Part shown: one piece after another, positions 10,029-22,109 of the stretch | Position numbering within the stretch: the stretch's first letter is position 1 | Layout: each line of letters opens with the position of its first letter | Assembly (NCBI GenBank): GCA_001661515.1 | Contig: LUVW01000012.1 | Coordinates: forward strand, 62,001-126,000 | From: Capniomyces stellatus | Taxonomy: Eukaryota; Kickxellomycota; Harpellomycetes; Harpellales; Legeriomycetaceae | Direction of reading: 5' to 3' | DNA length: 64,000 bases | Program-made: the position numbers and the translations under genes | The notes under the pieces: generated by a model | Database searches by the model: none | Told to the model about the DNA's origin: nothing | The model's input: the letters and a program-made list of their open reading frames with translations, nothing else

Positions 10029-12429
10029 TTATAACTCAACTTCATCAGGAGGAGTGGGGATATTGTTGACGGATTTGATTTTCATTTTCAAGTTCAATGG
10101 GGGGCGTATATCATCATCATTCTCGTTTTCACTATGAGCCAACCCAGAAGCATCTGACGATATACAAAGACCATTTAACAACGTATTCATTTCGTTAACA
10201 TCGAACTTTGAACTTGATTTAGTAGGAGTCCCCGCAATGGACAGCGGACGGGACATTTTACCGGTGCTTTGAGTGTACTCGTTGTCGTCAGGCTGGTCGC
10301 AGCCTTCAGGGAAACACGCCCTTAAAGCACATTTTCTGGCTTTCATGTACTCTACGCCCATCCTATTCCAATCAAGTATATCGCCTAGCCTCTCTGTCCT
10401 GTTCCTTTGGTTGGCTCTTTGTCTTTTTGTTTTTTTGCAAAACCCAAACATGTGCTCGGTCAGCTGGTCAACTGATTCGTCGGGCGACTTCATCCTTCGA
10501 TCTACAATATAAATCCCATAGTCTTCTGGGTTTACTACACTATCGTCAATAAAACATCCAAACCCAGACAGGTTTGTGGTTACAGATGGAACTCCCATGA
10601 CTGTACATTCGGCTGGAGTATAGCCCCATGGCTCGTAATACGACGGGAACACCCCCAAATTGGTCCCTCGGACAAATTCTTCGTAGTCCATTCCTAACAC
10701 CGGGTTGTTGGTGCTTAAAAACTCGGGATGAAAAATGACTTTAACTCGATCACTATTGTCATTGAACATCTTCAGCTTTCTCAGCTTGTTTAAAATAGGA
10801 TCATTGTCATCATCATCCATATTATGCGTGACTATTGGTGGCAGATTGCCTCTTTTTAAAGACAGAATCCTTTTCTTTAGCAGTACTTGTTCCTCTTTAC
10901 CAAAAACATTTTCGATCCCCTCCAAATCGCCCCTACACAAACATGGCATAACTTGATATTATTTACATGTCGATTATTACTAGTTGAAAAAAAAACATCG
11001 ATTTAGTCAACGTGTATGTGCATGTATACTCAACATGGATCAGTAAAACGTCGAGTTATTGCAATTTTTGAGAGACGACGAATAATATATAGTAAAATTA
11101 GGTTACCTATTGGCCTGCTCAAACATTCTAGTGGCAATGTTTTTTGATATTTCATTCACCGTTTCTTTTAGCTGCTTAACCAAAGCCTGGCCTTTAAGAG
11201 TTTCAACAGTATATGACCCGCACTTTGCTGGCGCAATAATAAACGCAACAACTGTTGTTGGCGAATTGCAGGACTTTAGTCTTTCGTTGAGTCTTGACAA
11301 AGACTCTATGTAGATGTCTATCCCCTTGTTAATAAACTCATATCTTCCAGCAGTAAAAAAATAAAGCGTGTTTTCAAAATCAAAGTCATTGTGTCCGTAA
11401 AAATGACCTCTTACAAAATCATTTATCTTTGATTTGTTTTTTTGGTGCAAATTTTGAAACTCGTGCGTTGCGCTGAATTTTGTAACATTTAGTCCGTTGG
11501 GCAAAATGCCATCTGGCCTCCTTTTTAACAGGTGTTCAGATTCGTAGGCTGTTATATTCGAAACTGTGGTGAATATATCCACGCTGTGTGCTGATGCTCT
11601 TTCAACGCAGTAGCGATGGTATATTCCTCTTCGGCCAGCCTCCCTGTCTACGTTGAAGTGTCTAATGTTGTTGTAAAAGTCTATGCTACCTGCACACAAG
11701 TGCCTTCCTAGCAGTGTTGCGTGTGTTGTGAATATGGTTGCCACTTTAATGTTGCGCTTTTTAATCAAAACCGCTGCTAGTCCTGCCTGCCACTCATGGA
11801 AATGTGTCACTAGCGCGCTGCTGCTTCTCTCTGCCATAATACCTAAAAACCACGTAATCAGATACCCGAGCAAAATCGCGTCATTCATCTCTGTGTCCAA
11901 TGGCGGGCTCGGTATCTCTGCAGCCTCCCACAGATCCTTCTTCCATTCGTCTAGCTTGTAATACGCACTCCCCAGGTCAAATAGTATAACATTTGGCGCC
12001 CCTTCAATTAACCAGCGCCCATAAATCACATCGATTCCATATTTTTTCATATCTGCAATGATAAACTTGATTGTCTCATTTTGAGGATCCATTCTCTCCA
12101 CCTCAGCTTCACTTTTTGAATGGTTGAATGGACCCATCAAGTAGTAATTACTGCCATACTCCTGCAAAGTAACTGGCGCCTTTGACTTCAACACCGTGTA
12201 TATCCCACCTACTATACAGCACACCTTGACGTTAGCCACCGTATGTTTTACCAGCCCATACTTTTATTTTATTTTCATAAACCAATTGCATCTTCTTATA
12301 CTAGCAAACATTATATTTAATCGCACTTGCTTTCAGCTTTATAAAATAATAGCCATTTTAATGATACTCACCTCGATTTGCCACCTCCCACGCACACTCA
12401 AATAATATCGGGTGCTGTAGGTCCTTCAT
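10029..12429 (-). CDS. GSY2: Glycogen [starch] synthase, GT3 family
   Basis: Transfers glucose from UDP-glucose to the non-reducing end of glycogen in the cytosol. Exons 12429-12372, 12211-11107 and 10932-10029 (introns 160 and 174 nt) give 688 residues, against 705 in yeast Gsy2. Exon 1 supplies [19 protein letters not shown], and the split codon joins it to [13 protein letters not shown] at the donor-substrate site. Also visible are [53 protein letters not shown] and [13 protein letters not shown], whose Glu is in the catalytic region. The arginine cluster [19 protein letters not shown] is the glucose-6-phosphate sensing helix of eukaryotic enzymes. The C-terminal tail has Ser/Thr sites ([17 protein letters not shown]), the usual place for inhibitory phosphorylation, and ends acidic. 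The start ATG 12427-12429 precedes the conserved VANRVGG motif by 16 residues, as in relatives. Confidence 0.95.
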
Positions 12430-12587
12430 TATATTTCCAATGTTTACTCGAGCTAGCTGTAACCAAGTTAATATACGTATAATCTCTTTGTTACGGCGGT
12501 ATTGATAAAAAAACTGAATGATTGACTGATAGTTGTGTTTACAAATTTAGCATGCTATTGGTGTGTGATACCAGCAATATTATGCTT

Positions 12588-12693
12588 GAGAGTTTGAGTG
12601 TTTAAGAGTTTGAGTGTTTAAGAGTTTGAGTGTTTAAGAGTTTGAGTGTTTAAGAGTTTGAGTGTTTGAATGTTTGAGTGTTTGAGTGTTTGA
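12588..12693. repeat. 16-nt tandem repeat (AGAGTTTGAGTGTTTA)
   Basis: Four to five near-perfect copies followed by degenerate GAGTGTTT copies. It sits 160 bp upstream of the glycogen synthase start, in its presumed promoter region. It is purine and thymine rich on the plus strand and lacks cytosine. Confidence 0.9.
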
Positions 12694-15600
12694 AAATCCA
12701 AGTTGATCATTTATTTGTTAAAGTGTTTTTAATACGGACTGCCAAGCGTGCTGTGTTGTATTTTTATTATTATAGGAATTAGCTGTGTTGTATTTATATG
12801 TAAAATCCAAAAAAGTATTCCTGTTTTATAATAAACCCACGAGGCTAATAGTCGCAGCTTAAGCTGGAGACCTTTATTATTTCGTTTTTGTTATTATTGG
12901 ATTTAGTGGTTTATTTTTAGTCTCTTGCAGCAGCTAACTCGCATTTCTAAATTGAAGGATGCATGATCAAGCTCTTTTGATGTGGTTTTAAGCATATCGA
13001 TCGTTTATTAACTGATACTAAAAATATCAAATTAGCCACTTTACAAACATATCTCGCTTATTTATACATCAAAATACATGTAAGGCTTTTTTTGTACAAA
13101 AATATTAATAACAATATCTGTCCATGCTCTTGCTCTTGCTCTTTTGTTCTATTGTTTTTTTGTTCTATTGTTCTTTTGTTTTATTGCTCTATTGTTTTTT
13201 GTGCCTGTTCCTGTTCTTTTGTTCTTATTTTTATCTCCCAGTTTACAAATCCACCCAAACGAAGTGACCAATTCGGCATAACAAAACAGTCAACAACAAC
13301 CAGCAACAGAGACAACAAATGACAAGTTAAGGTTTGCACGTATCTTGAACCTGATTGAGTACTTGACTCATAAATGCTGATGGCTTAAAGCTAAAAGCAC
13401 TGCGTCGTTTTACATTATTTTAGATGTAACACCTTGATGATTTGCTACGAATAATAGCCCTCAATCAAGCACTGGATTGATTTAAGTGTATAGAAAAGAA
13501 GTGCTGGATTAATGCGCTGATATAGGATTGTCCAAGCTGGTAATTCCAGCCAACCCCAACAGCACCAATGGCATTCCCGGATGTTAAATATAAGACAGTG
13601 CCTGCTTTAATTGTATATCGCCTAACATTTGATACCCGGTCATTTATTTGGCTACAAATAGACTCGATGAATTAAGCTGTATTTTTAAAGACCGTTCTAA
13701 CCAAATGCGCTTTTGATCCATTCTAAGCAAAAACCAAGTGTGTCAAAAGTGGAATAATCATGCATATACATGGCGGTGACTTGGTTCATCCAATTTTGGC
13801 AGAATTATAAGGGATTCTATTTGGTTTTAACTTTTTGGATTTTGTTCTCAAAGTATTGACAAAAAGAGTTCATAAAAATTAGCATTTTAGTCGAAAGTGC
13901 CGCATTCAATTTCAAATTATTTTTAGCTTGTTACAAAAATTCCTTTTTTTTTATTGCAAGCGTTCCTATTGTTTTTTATCCATGGATTTGCGTTCTTAAT
14001 TGTGACCATGCTTAATTGTTAATGGGTGGTCTGACTAAATGAGCGACAATGGCTTCTTGATGCATATCAAAAATTGATTTTAGCTGTCGATCTTTCGTAG
14101 CTTCAAACTTTCTTGCTTTACTTTTCCAAGCAAAAACATAGATAAAAGGCAGAGATAAAAACATAATTGTAACTACAAGTTAATCGAATAAGTAAAAGCA
14201 GCACAGCTAAATAAAATTCCAAATTTGCGCAAACAGCAATCAGCAATCAGAAACGCAAACATACCTGGTGTATATTTACTTGATACGTACACAGCTGGTT
14301 TTGTTGTCAATTACTCTGTGCTTTTGTTTGTTGTATTCAATTCATTAAATAAAGATATGAATTGCTTGAAATTTCTTCAACTAAACCGCAATCTAATCGA
14401 GGTGTTGTATGCCAAGATTTGTGCATGTCGTTATTACCAACAGAACTCTTATCCTTACTTTGTAAACACCAAATGGCAAAGATGGGAAAGCTGCTAGCTC
14501 ATTAAATGGGCCTGTAAGTGAGCCTTGGTTTTGGTCACTGATTATAAGTGGGCCGTAACAGTTTTCAATTCAATATCTGACCAATTGGTGAACTAGTGCC
14601 AATGTTATTGGTGTGTAGAAATGGTTGAATAAAAAACTTTGTTTAGATTTTGCGGTAAATGCAATTGCTACCTTTTCAACACCCAAATACCAGGCTAAGT
14701 TAAACTAAAGTAAATCAAAAGTTGAGTTAGTCTGGAAAAAACAAAATAAAAACCAGTAGAATGTTTGAAACACAATATTTCCATTATGTAAAAATGGTTT
14801 ATTAATACACAAGTACATCTCATTCGTTGGCAAAAAGTGATCGGATAAAATAAAAAGTACAAATGATTGTTTCTGGTATTTCATTGGCTTATTTTGATTT
14901 AATTAATGAAAATGTGCAGCACATAATTCGCTACCGCCAAGCTTGATTAACCCATTTGTTCATTCTTTTTTGTGTTTTGTGTTTTTCTGGCTTTTTCAAA
15001 GCTTTTTTCTATCAAGCTCGAATTTAGTCATTAAGTAAAAAGTACTTTTGAAACCAAAAAAAACCAAGATTTTTCAAAGCAATTTTTTATTAAGTAAAAA
15101 AAAAAGATGAAACTCGTGGTCAACGATTGGGTCAACATTGGCTGTTTAACTTTAAAGTTAATCTCCACTGCCAAATTTTATTAGCTGCGGTTATATTTGC
15201 CTACAAAAAAAGTAAACTAGCAGCCATTTGACTAGTTGAATAATTATTATTAAAATTGGTATTGGGGGGCTATGTACTTTTGAATGGAAAATTCAAACAA
15301 AGTTCTATCATTTTTCTTGTAGCTTCGCAATTTCGCAAGTTCGCAATTTCGTGCTATTTGAACTTGTTTAAAAAAAAACCCTCAAGCCAGGGTAAAGCTT
15401 TGTATCGAGAAATAAGTATCAAGATATTGTTGTGAATCTACTTTGTAATATTTCCAGTTTTGTTCAGGCCTTTGATTTATCTAGCTATAAAACGAAAATA
15501 ACACCAAACAGATTCTTGCACTAGTCCCAAGCCTTGACCCGAGAATCACATCACTTTCACTTCTTTAGCCTCAATCCTTTATATATTTTTTATAGTAGAA

Positions 15601-15813
15601 AGCAAAGCAGTGGGGTGAGGTACCAAATCAGTTATTTTTCCAGCCTTGTATTCCGATTCGATTCCGCTTGTCAAAACATTGTACATTAATTTGGTATAAC
15701 ACAGTTATAAAAAATAAAATCAATAAAAAAGACTCGACATTTTGTATTCCGAACGCTTTGAAGAAACATCCAAAACAGAAACAAACCACCACTGCCCTAT
15801 ATATATAACAAAC
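12694..15813. other. 3.1 kb without a recognisable gene
   Basis: Only short or non-ATG frames occur. A pyrimidine-rich stretch at 13118-13230 is built from TGCTCTT and TTGTTCTATTG units. A 90-codon frame at 14225-14497 starts at TTG and resembles nothing known. Small repeats (TTCGCAATTTCGCAAG) lie at 15325-15352. I see no RNA gene. Confidence 0.5.
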
Positions 15814-17192
15814 ATGACAGACGAGGTTAAATATACCAAGGTAATAATAAAAGAAGACAAATTTTAAACAATTAAAACTTGGAAAATATTACTGAATAGA
15901 ATTTAGCACCAACTTTTTATTTTAAATAGAATTCAAAAAGAACCTGTGATTAACTGTTGTTGTTGTTGTTAAAATTAAAGATTGCCACCGAGACCTTGAC
16001 AGATTCGAATGTTGACGAAACCTTGTTAGAAAACAGCACTGAATTATCGCCTATCGATGAGGCTTTCCTAGAAAACACTGAAGACATTGAGCTAAATACC
16101 ATTAGAACGTCTCAAACTCCAGTAGTTGGATCCTCAGGGGTAGTTTCATTTGGAGGAGGAGATGATGGCGTGTTCTCTAATATGGCAGCAAAGCCAACCT
16201 TAAAAAACTACCTTGATGTTGTTGACAAAGAAACTGATGAACCATTACCTGTAAGTAAAGTTAGCTACGAGCTTGCAGAAATATAAACACACAAAAGCCT
16301 GGAATGCGCTTTGTAACAACGAAACGATAAAGCCAACAGTATGACATAAACTTGCAACAAAGAGACAAAAACATACAACTAATTTTTGGCTTTGAAACTT
16401 ATAGACATATCTTGATATTTATGGACCTACCTCTACATCAGCACCATCATACTTTGAACAAGCAACAGTCTCGATAGGAGATTCGGACGAGCTTTTGGTT
16501 GAAGGGCTACCAGTAGGCAGCTTCTTGGCATTTGGGTGCAACTTTCTAAGTAAGTCTTGCTATATCATGATCTACTTGCTGATCACGTCCACTTTTTTTT
16601 CCTTACAAAGCCTCTCAACATGTATTTAATTATTAGTTTTAATCATAGATATATAAAGCAATTTGGGCGGCGAAAACTAACATTAACATCACCTCTGCCA
16701 TAAATTTCTATACTAGTATCGTATGCCTTCCAGGTATTTGGTTTCATGATGACGTTTATGCTACATACATCACATGCCTCAAGGGTTAGTACTGGGACTT
16801 AACTTCATGTATAAATAAATTGTATGCACCGATAAACAAATAATCCCCCTTTGGAGGCTGAAAATGCGTGTTGGATCTTTTTATAATACATTTATGGTTG
16901 TCACATTGCTGTTTATTAGGACGGGTCAATTGCAGGGTTTGGAGCCACATTGATTAATTTTGGGTTTATTATTCAAAATGCACCCAAAATATCACCACCG
17001 CCAGGAACTATTCCAAAGCCACCAGCAAATGGAGGTGAAAAGGTGGAGCTTGGATCACCAGATTCCAATGTCCATTTTGCGTTTTTGATAATCGTAATTG
17101 GTTGGTGTCTGATAATCAAATCGTTTGTTAGCTATATACAGGCCAGAAAGATGGAAGAAATTATGACAACTGATCCCGACCAGGTTGTCTAG
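15814..17192 (+). CDS. BSD2: NDFIP/BSD2-type membrane adaptor for NEDD4-family ubiquitin ligases
   Basis: Proteins of this family sit in Golgi, endosome or vacuole membranes and recruit Rsp5/NEDD4 ligases through PY motifs. Exons 15814-15840, 15981-16250, 16405-16549, 16717-16784 and 16920-17192 give 260 residues with consistent phases. The N-terminal half (about 105 residues) is acidic and hydrophilic. It is followed by EPLPTYLDIYGPTSTSAPSY, where LPTY and APSY look like PY-type motifs and LPTY is created across the exon 2/3 junction. Three hydrophobic segments follow: LPVGSFLAFGCNFL, AFQVFGFMMTFMLHTSHA, and DGSIAGFGATLINFGFII with a last one near HFAFLIIVIGWCLIIKSF. The order GFMMTFMLHTSHASRDGSIAG is the strongest family match. 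The tail is short and charged. I expect trafficking or sorting of transporters, by analogy only. Confidence 0.8.
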
Positions 17193-18046
17193 CTCTGTCT
17201 AATTACCAACAAATCGACAATCCCTTATGCACCAACTGTTTATTATAGCCTTACTTTAAAATTTTCATTTTAGCCTTGTTACCATTACTATCCAAATTAT
17301 GATTGTTAATCTACTATTTATCCGAAATCCCGAAAGAAATACTCGTATATTCTAGATAATCGGTGTTATCTGCTGCAACTTTAATGCCATAATTTAACTC
17401 CAGCAAACGCAACCATTTGTCAATTAAAATTATCTATACATTTGGAGAGTGGGGAGGGGGTAGTCTGGTTAAATAATTGTCGGTAGAAAGAAGTTGGGCT
17501 TGTCCAAAAAATAAAAATAAAAATAAAGATCAGGTTGATATGTTGCCAAACATTAGATCAAGTTTGTAACAGTTTCAATCTCAGACAACCAAGACCCGGC
17601 CAACTTGGCATTAGAGTTTCGCTCTACTCTTATATTTCGACTACATCACGTTTATGTTATGCTTTATTTTAATTTTATCTATTTATTGGTAGTAATAAAA
17701 GTGTCAGGAAAAACAGCAATCTTGATATCAACGTGGCAACCGAAACTAACGCTGCGAGCTGTATTAAATAAAGCTTTGGTTAGTAGCTGACAAGACCCTT
17801 CTATTTGTACAGTTGTATTAAAGTAGGTACCGATATTTAGTTGGCTAAATCAGCTGTTTGCACAAAAAGGAGTAACATATGACAACCCGGTGGTAAACTC
17901 AAGTCTGTTTTCGCTTACCGAAGCCATAATATTATACAAGTTCCTACGGAAAAAGCCAGCGTAAGTGGCAATCTATGGTTCACAAAACAACATGTTATTG
18001 GGTATTATCACCAAAAATAACAGCAATAAAGGGCTTGGGATTTCAA
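17193..18046. other. Intergenic, with a weak two-exon minus-strand candidate
   Basis: On the minus strand an ATG near 17930 (MAS, then gtaagc) could splice to 17764-17675 to give a 30-residue hydrophobic peptide ending LLFFLTLLLLPINR. This is too short and generic to call a gene. A G-rich motif GTGGGGAGGGGGTAG lies near 17450. Confidence 0.4.
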
Positions 18047-19518
18047 TTACAAATCCCTACTGATGGTTGAAAATGGTTTATTATTGTTGAAGCTTACGCC
18101 ATCCAATGTGGTATCACACTCAAACATCTGATCAATGCTTCTATCTAAAAGCAGCCATGTGTTTATATAGTCCCGAGACAGATCTGCGCTCATATGGAGC
18201 TCTACAGGCAAAAGAACAAACAGCAAGTATTGATTAGCAGCTGCTTTTCATTAAATAATTTTCCAACATTTAAATGAAAGTAAAAAGGCGACGTTTCAAC
18301 GATAAGCGTCGATATATTAGATATGGTATCGGCACTTTTAAGGATGCGTGTCGATGAACTAAACTGCGTGTACCTGTTGACGAGTAAATCGACATCAGCA
18401 TAGACCTTCTGGAGTACCAGTCCATCTATAATTGTTTAGATTGAGTAAAAACTTTAGTTGGCCTTGAGCCACGCTGGACCTGGTCCGAGGACCTTATAGT
18501 GATAATATGAAAATAAAAAAATAAAAAATAGTAGTGGTATGTATGATATGATCACTTGGCTACTTACATTATAGCTCTTGTCGCCTGAGAGATGCCAGAT
18601 CTGGTTGGAGACAGATGACAACGCGTTAAATGCAATGGGCACGTTGTTTGGTTGAACTAGTATAGAAACGGCCTAAGGAGGACAATACCCACTTACGTTA
18701 TCAATAAATTTAGGTTATATGGCTCAATTTACGATTACGGTCACAAATACAACTTCAAGTGCAAGTGCAAATACAAGTACAAAAGCAAAACCAAAAAAAA
18801 ACAAAAATATACCAACAAAAATGATATAGACTTGCCTCTTGCCATTTTCCGATATAAGGAACCGTTTGTTGCATCCGGATCTTTGACAAAAACTTTACAC
18901 GGTCTTTAACACCACTGATAGTACAGAAATGAACAGTGTAATTTTTTTCAAGACAAAAAAAGTTATTCTGTTAGAAAAAAGATCAAAGGGAAAAAGTAAT
19001 GTGTAACATAAAAATGTATCAAAAATATCAAATGACAAAACTATACTGTTTACCTTGGGAAATCAGTATGAGTAAATGCAGCTTGGCGAGTTTTATCCAG
19101 AGATTTTTTAAAAAAGTGTTGAATCAAACCAATTCCTCCATTCTTGCAAACAGTGTGGGACATTTGAGAAAGTCCGAGCTCCTTACAAGCAAGGGCGACA
19201 GATTCCTCTGACCAACCAGTGACAGGAACCTTTTCCAGCGCAAGATCCATAATTTCGTTGATTTTTAAATTTGGATTTGTGACATAGCTAAAAGTAAAAG
19301 TTGTGTTTGCATGATTAACATTGAGTTGGCGTTCCAATTATTTCAAATATATGTAAATAAAAGTAAATGGGGAAGGGGAAGGGGAAGGGGAAGGGGAAAG
19401 AAAGAATAGAATGGAAAATAAATCAAAGTCAAGATTTTAGTAATGCACAATACCTTCTCTGATACTTGGTTCCAACATTCACAAAAGATCTGATCATGAG
19501 TTTGTTAAAGGAATTCAT
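18047..19518 (-). CDS. COQ9: Ubiquinone biosynthesis protein COQ9
   Basis: A mitochondrial matrix lipid-binding protein that presents intermediates to COQ7 in the CoQ synthome. Six exons (19518-19454, 19287-19054, 18914-18836, 18672-18568, 18425-18374, 18201-18047) give 229 residues. The N-terminus MNSFNKLMIRSFVNVGTKYQ looks like a presequence. Family landmarks in order are ALEKVPVTGWSEESVALACK, AVSILVQPNNVP, SNQIWHLSGDKSYNMDWYSR (the W-H-L-x-G-D and W-Y-x-x-R signature of the COQ9 C-terminal domain), SIYSSTELHMSADLSRDYIN and WLLLDRSIDQM. Intron 3 begins GC rather than GT (CAAGAG then gcaagt) and removing it restores the conserved reading. The last exon may run on by a further intron, but the frame reaches TAA naturally. 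Intron 1 carries a GGGGAA repeat. Confidence 0.88.
19369..19398. repeat. (GGGGAA)5 repeat in COQ9 intron 1
   Basis: Five exact GGGGAA units. On the transcript sense this reads as a long pyrimidine tract. On the plus strand it holds enough G4 runs to form a quadruplex in principle. Confidence 0.9.
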
Positions 19519-20225
19519 TTTTGCTTCGAATCTTTAGGTTCTTATTTCTGCTTTTTATTGCACTCGATTGCTCGCCGTGATGCTTGGGAAATCTAAAGAA
19601 AGTTTTTTGTTGTTCGAAACTAGTTGGTTTTCGAGGGCGGCCGTGTTAGCAGAGCAGTATCCAGATCTACTTTTAAAACTTCTTTGAATTAGTCAACAGA
19701 ATGATTGTGAATGACCTCTGATATTAAAGACATAAAGGTAATACCAAAAAGATTTTTTTTATAATTAAAAAAAAAAGGCAACCCAAAAATCAAATCAACC
19801 AGATAAAGCTGGATTTAGAACAGCAATTTTCAATGTAAACAATCTGTGTGTGGCGAAAAGTAGAGATCAGATCATTGCGACAAAAGCGAATTGTAGCCAA
19901 TTGATTTATATTGGCCTGGCTATAATAAAGTCATGAACGAAAACCTAATATCAAAAAAGTTCCATGCTTGGATATTACATACAGTTCGCAAGTATTGGAC
20001 AATTTTCATTACAGCGTAGGGTAATTGTAACTTAAACCAACTAGTTCTGAATATATTGGTGGCTAAATAGCGATATCGACTTTTTACCAAGAGGAAAACA
20101 AAACAAACAACAAAAAAAAAAGCAAAGAGTAAAGAATAAAAATATGAGTAAAAGGTAAAAATAGAACAAACAATCTTGTAAAGGTTATAAAGAACTAGGA
20201 TATATCAAAAACAAGATCAGTCAAG
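19519..20225. other. Intergenic between COQ9 promoter and the aminotransferase 3' end
   Basis: No coding frame or RNA gene seen. Both neighbours are on the minus strand, so this holds the COQ9 promoter and the aminotransferase terminator region. Confidence 0.6.
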
Positions 20226-22109
20226 CTATTCCATGAATTCCTTGAGTTTCAATAGACGTTCAGCGGCAGCATCAAGGACTTCATCGGTTTTGCAGAAGGC
20301 AAATCTAAGGTAATCTTCGGCCAAGTGTCTGTGGTCTTTAGTGTAAAAGTGAGTGGGTGGGATACAGCTGACACCGATTTCAGTGGTGAAAAAGTATGCC
20401 ATCATGAACGAATGGCCCTTTTCCCTAATGTGTTCAGGGAAATCAAAGCCGGCAGGAATCTTGACTTTGCTGGCGTTGACCAATAGAAAGTACGAGCCAT
20501 GGGGAATGGTGTAAGGCAAGCCGACAGCATCAAAGGCATCCATCAACTTCTTGCGGCAGGCAACGTATTGGGTTCTTTGGTCAACATAAAAAGTCGTCTT
20601 TTCGGCATGTTCAAAGGCCATTCCAGCAGCCTCCATAAGTGGGGATGGCGAAGCAAATACAACTTGGACGTGGGCATTGAGGGCTGCTGAGATAAGCTGC
20701 TCTGAGCCAAGCAGCCAGCCGATACGCCAGCCGGTAACTCCAAACAACTTTCCGAGGGAACCAGCAACAACAGTTCTTTCCCACATCCCTGGAAGCGATG
20801 CAATTGACTTGTGTTCAAATCCGTCAAAGTACAAGTTGTCATAAACCTCGTCACTGACCACCAAGAGATCGTGCTTGATTGCAATTGCTGCAATTCCCTC
20901 CAATTCTTCCAATGACAGTACTTTTCCTGTTGGATTGTGTGGTGTGTTTACCACCAAAAGACGTGTTCTTTCTCCAATTGCTGCCTCCAGTTCATTCAAG
21001 TCCAACTTCCAGTCGTTTGCCGAGATGATTTTGTTTTCTGCGTCCAGGCTTGGATCAATTCTCATTGGGACAAACTTGGCTGTTCCGCCCACCATTTTGA
21101 TATTTGGCTATTTTTTCACCATTACAAACCGCTGGTCAGCATTGTTCTTGCTATATTATTCTTGGTAACACAAACTCACTGTATCAATATATGTATATGT
21201 AGCTTACTTCGTATTGATCAAATGATGGCTCAATCAAGATAACCTCGTTTTTGTACTCTATTCATTTTTTTATTTAAAAATTGGTTTATACTCTTGATAC
21301 TCGCTTGATTCTTATTTTTTTTTTACAACGGCAAACCAATGCCGGTTAGTTTGTATATTATTGACCAAACTTACCCTTCTCTAGGAATCCGGCAAAGGCA
21401 TCAAAAATTGCTATATTTCAACAGTACAGTAGAACACAAACATACAGTTAACTCTCTGCTAATGTTCAGCACACCTATCTCTGCTAACCACAACCCGCCC
21501 TTATCTACAAACACATAATACTGGTATATATCTTTATGCACAGCATTCCATATATTTACCCTCGTTGGCCCCACTGGCAACAACAATTTCTGTGTTTGGG
21601 TTGATTTCGCGACCAATGAGCTTGGAGTATCTAACTGACAAGGCATCTAATAGACGCTTGCGTCCGCGGACATGTGAATATTGTGTGCAAGTATCATCAA
21701 CGATACATTTTACTCCTGCCTCTTTGACAAAGTCTGGTGCTGGGAAACTACAATAATTTAAAAAGTACGTTTAATTTACTTTTGTTTTTATACTTATAAT
21801 CTAACAGCAGTCAAATCACTTGTGGTGCATGGTACTTACGTCATGAATCCCTGTCCAAGATTTACTGCCTTGGCCTTGGCCACAGCTTCGTTCATCATTG
21901 TCCACACTAGTAAATGCATTTTTGACCTTTGGTTAGTTTAAGTTTGCCATACTATCTATACCATCGACTAGTAGTGGATAATCAAACAGCAAAAAAAAAT
22001 GTGAATTATGAAATATGTTCTAAACTCGCTTACTGTCAAGCTCATTGTTGGCGTAGCAGGCGGCTGGTTGGGGAAGCTTTGGCTTGGTTTCAGTGCTATT
22101 TGATGTCAT
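20226..22109 (-). CDS. BNA3: Kynurenine-oxoglutarate aminotransferase (class I/II PLP aminotransferase)
   Basis: Transaminates kynurenine to kynurenic acid; relatives also act as cysteine-S-conjugate beta-lyases. Six exons (22109-22034, 21906-21840, 21747-21560, 21410-21375, 21257-21208, 21107-20226) give 432 residues, close to yeast Bna3 (444). Motifs in order are AVNLGQGFMTFPAP, VASGANEG, NEVILIEPSFDQY, NTPHNPTGK, VVSDEVYDNLYFDG (Asp about 225 pairs with the PLP pyridine) and AGSLGKLFGVTGWRIGW, where Lys about 259 forms the Schiff base. The C-terminal LAEDYLRFAFCKTDEVL carries the substrate carboxylate arginine. There is no clear mitochondrial presequence, so it is likely cytosolic. A 36-nt exon (21410-21375) is unusually small. 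Substrate preference cannot be told from sequence. Confidence 0.9.

Noticed and set aside
12212..12240. Glycogen synthase N-terminus read as [12 protein letters not shown] through the intron
   Set aside because: It inserts six residues into the conserved VANRVGG site and starts at a non-ATG codon; the exon at 12429-12372 gives the correct motif with good splice sites.
12588..12693. Regular repeats considered as a CRISPR array
   Set aside because: Tandem copies without spacers, in a eukaryotic nuclear context.
14225..14497. 90-codon plus frame
   Set aside because: TTG start, no splice partner, no family likeness, composition like flanking DNA.
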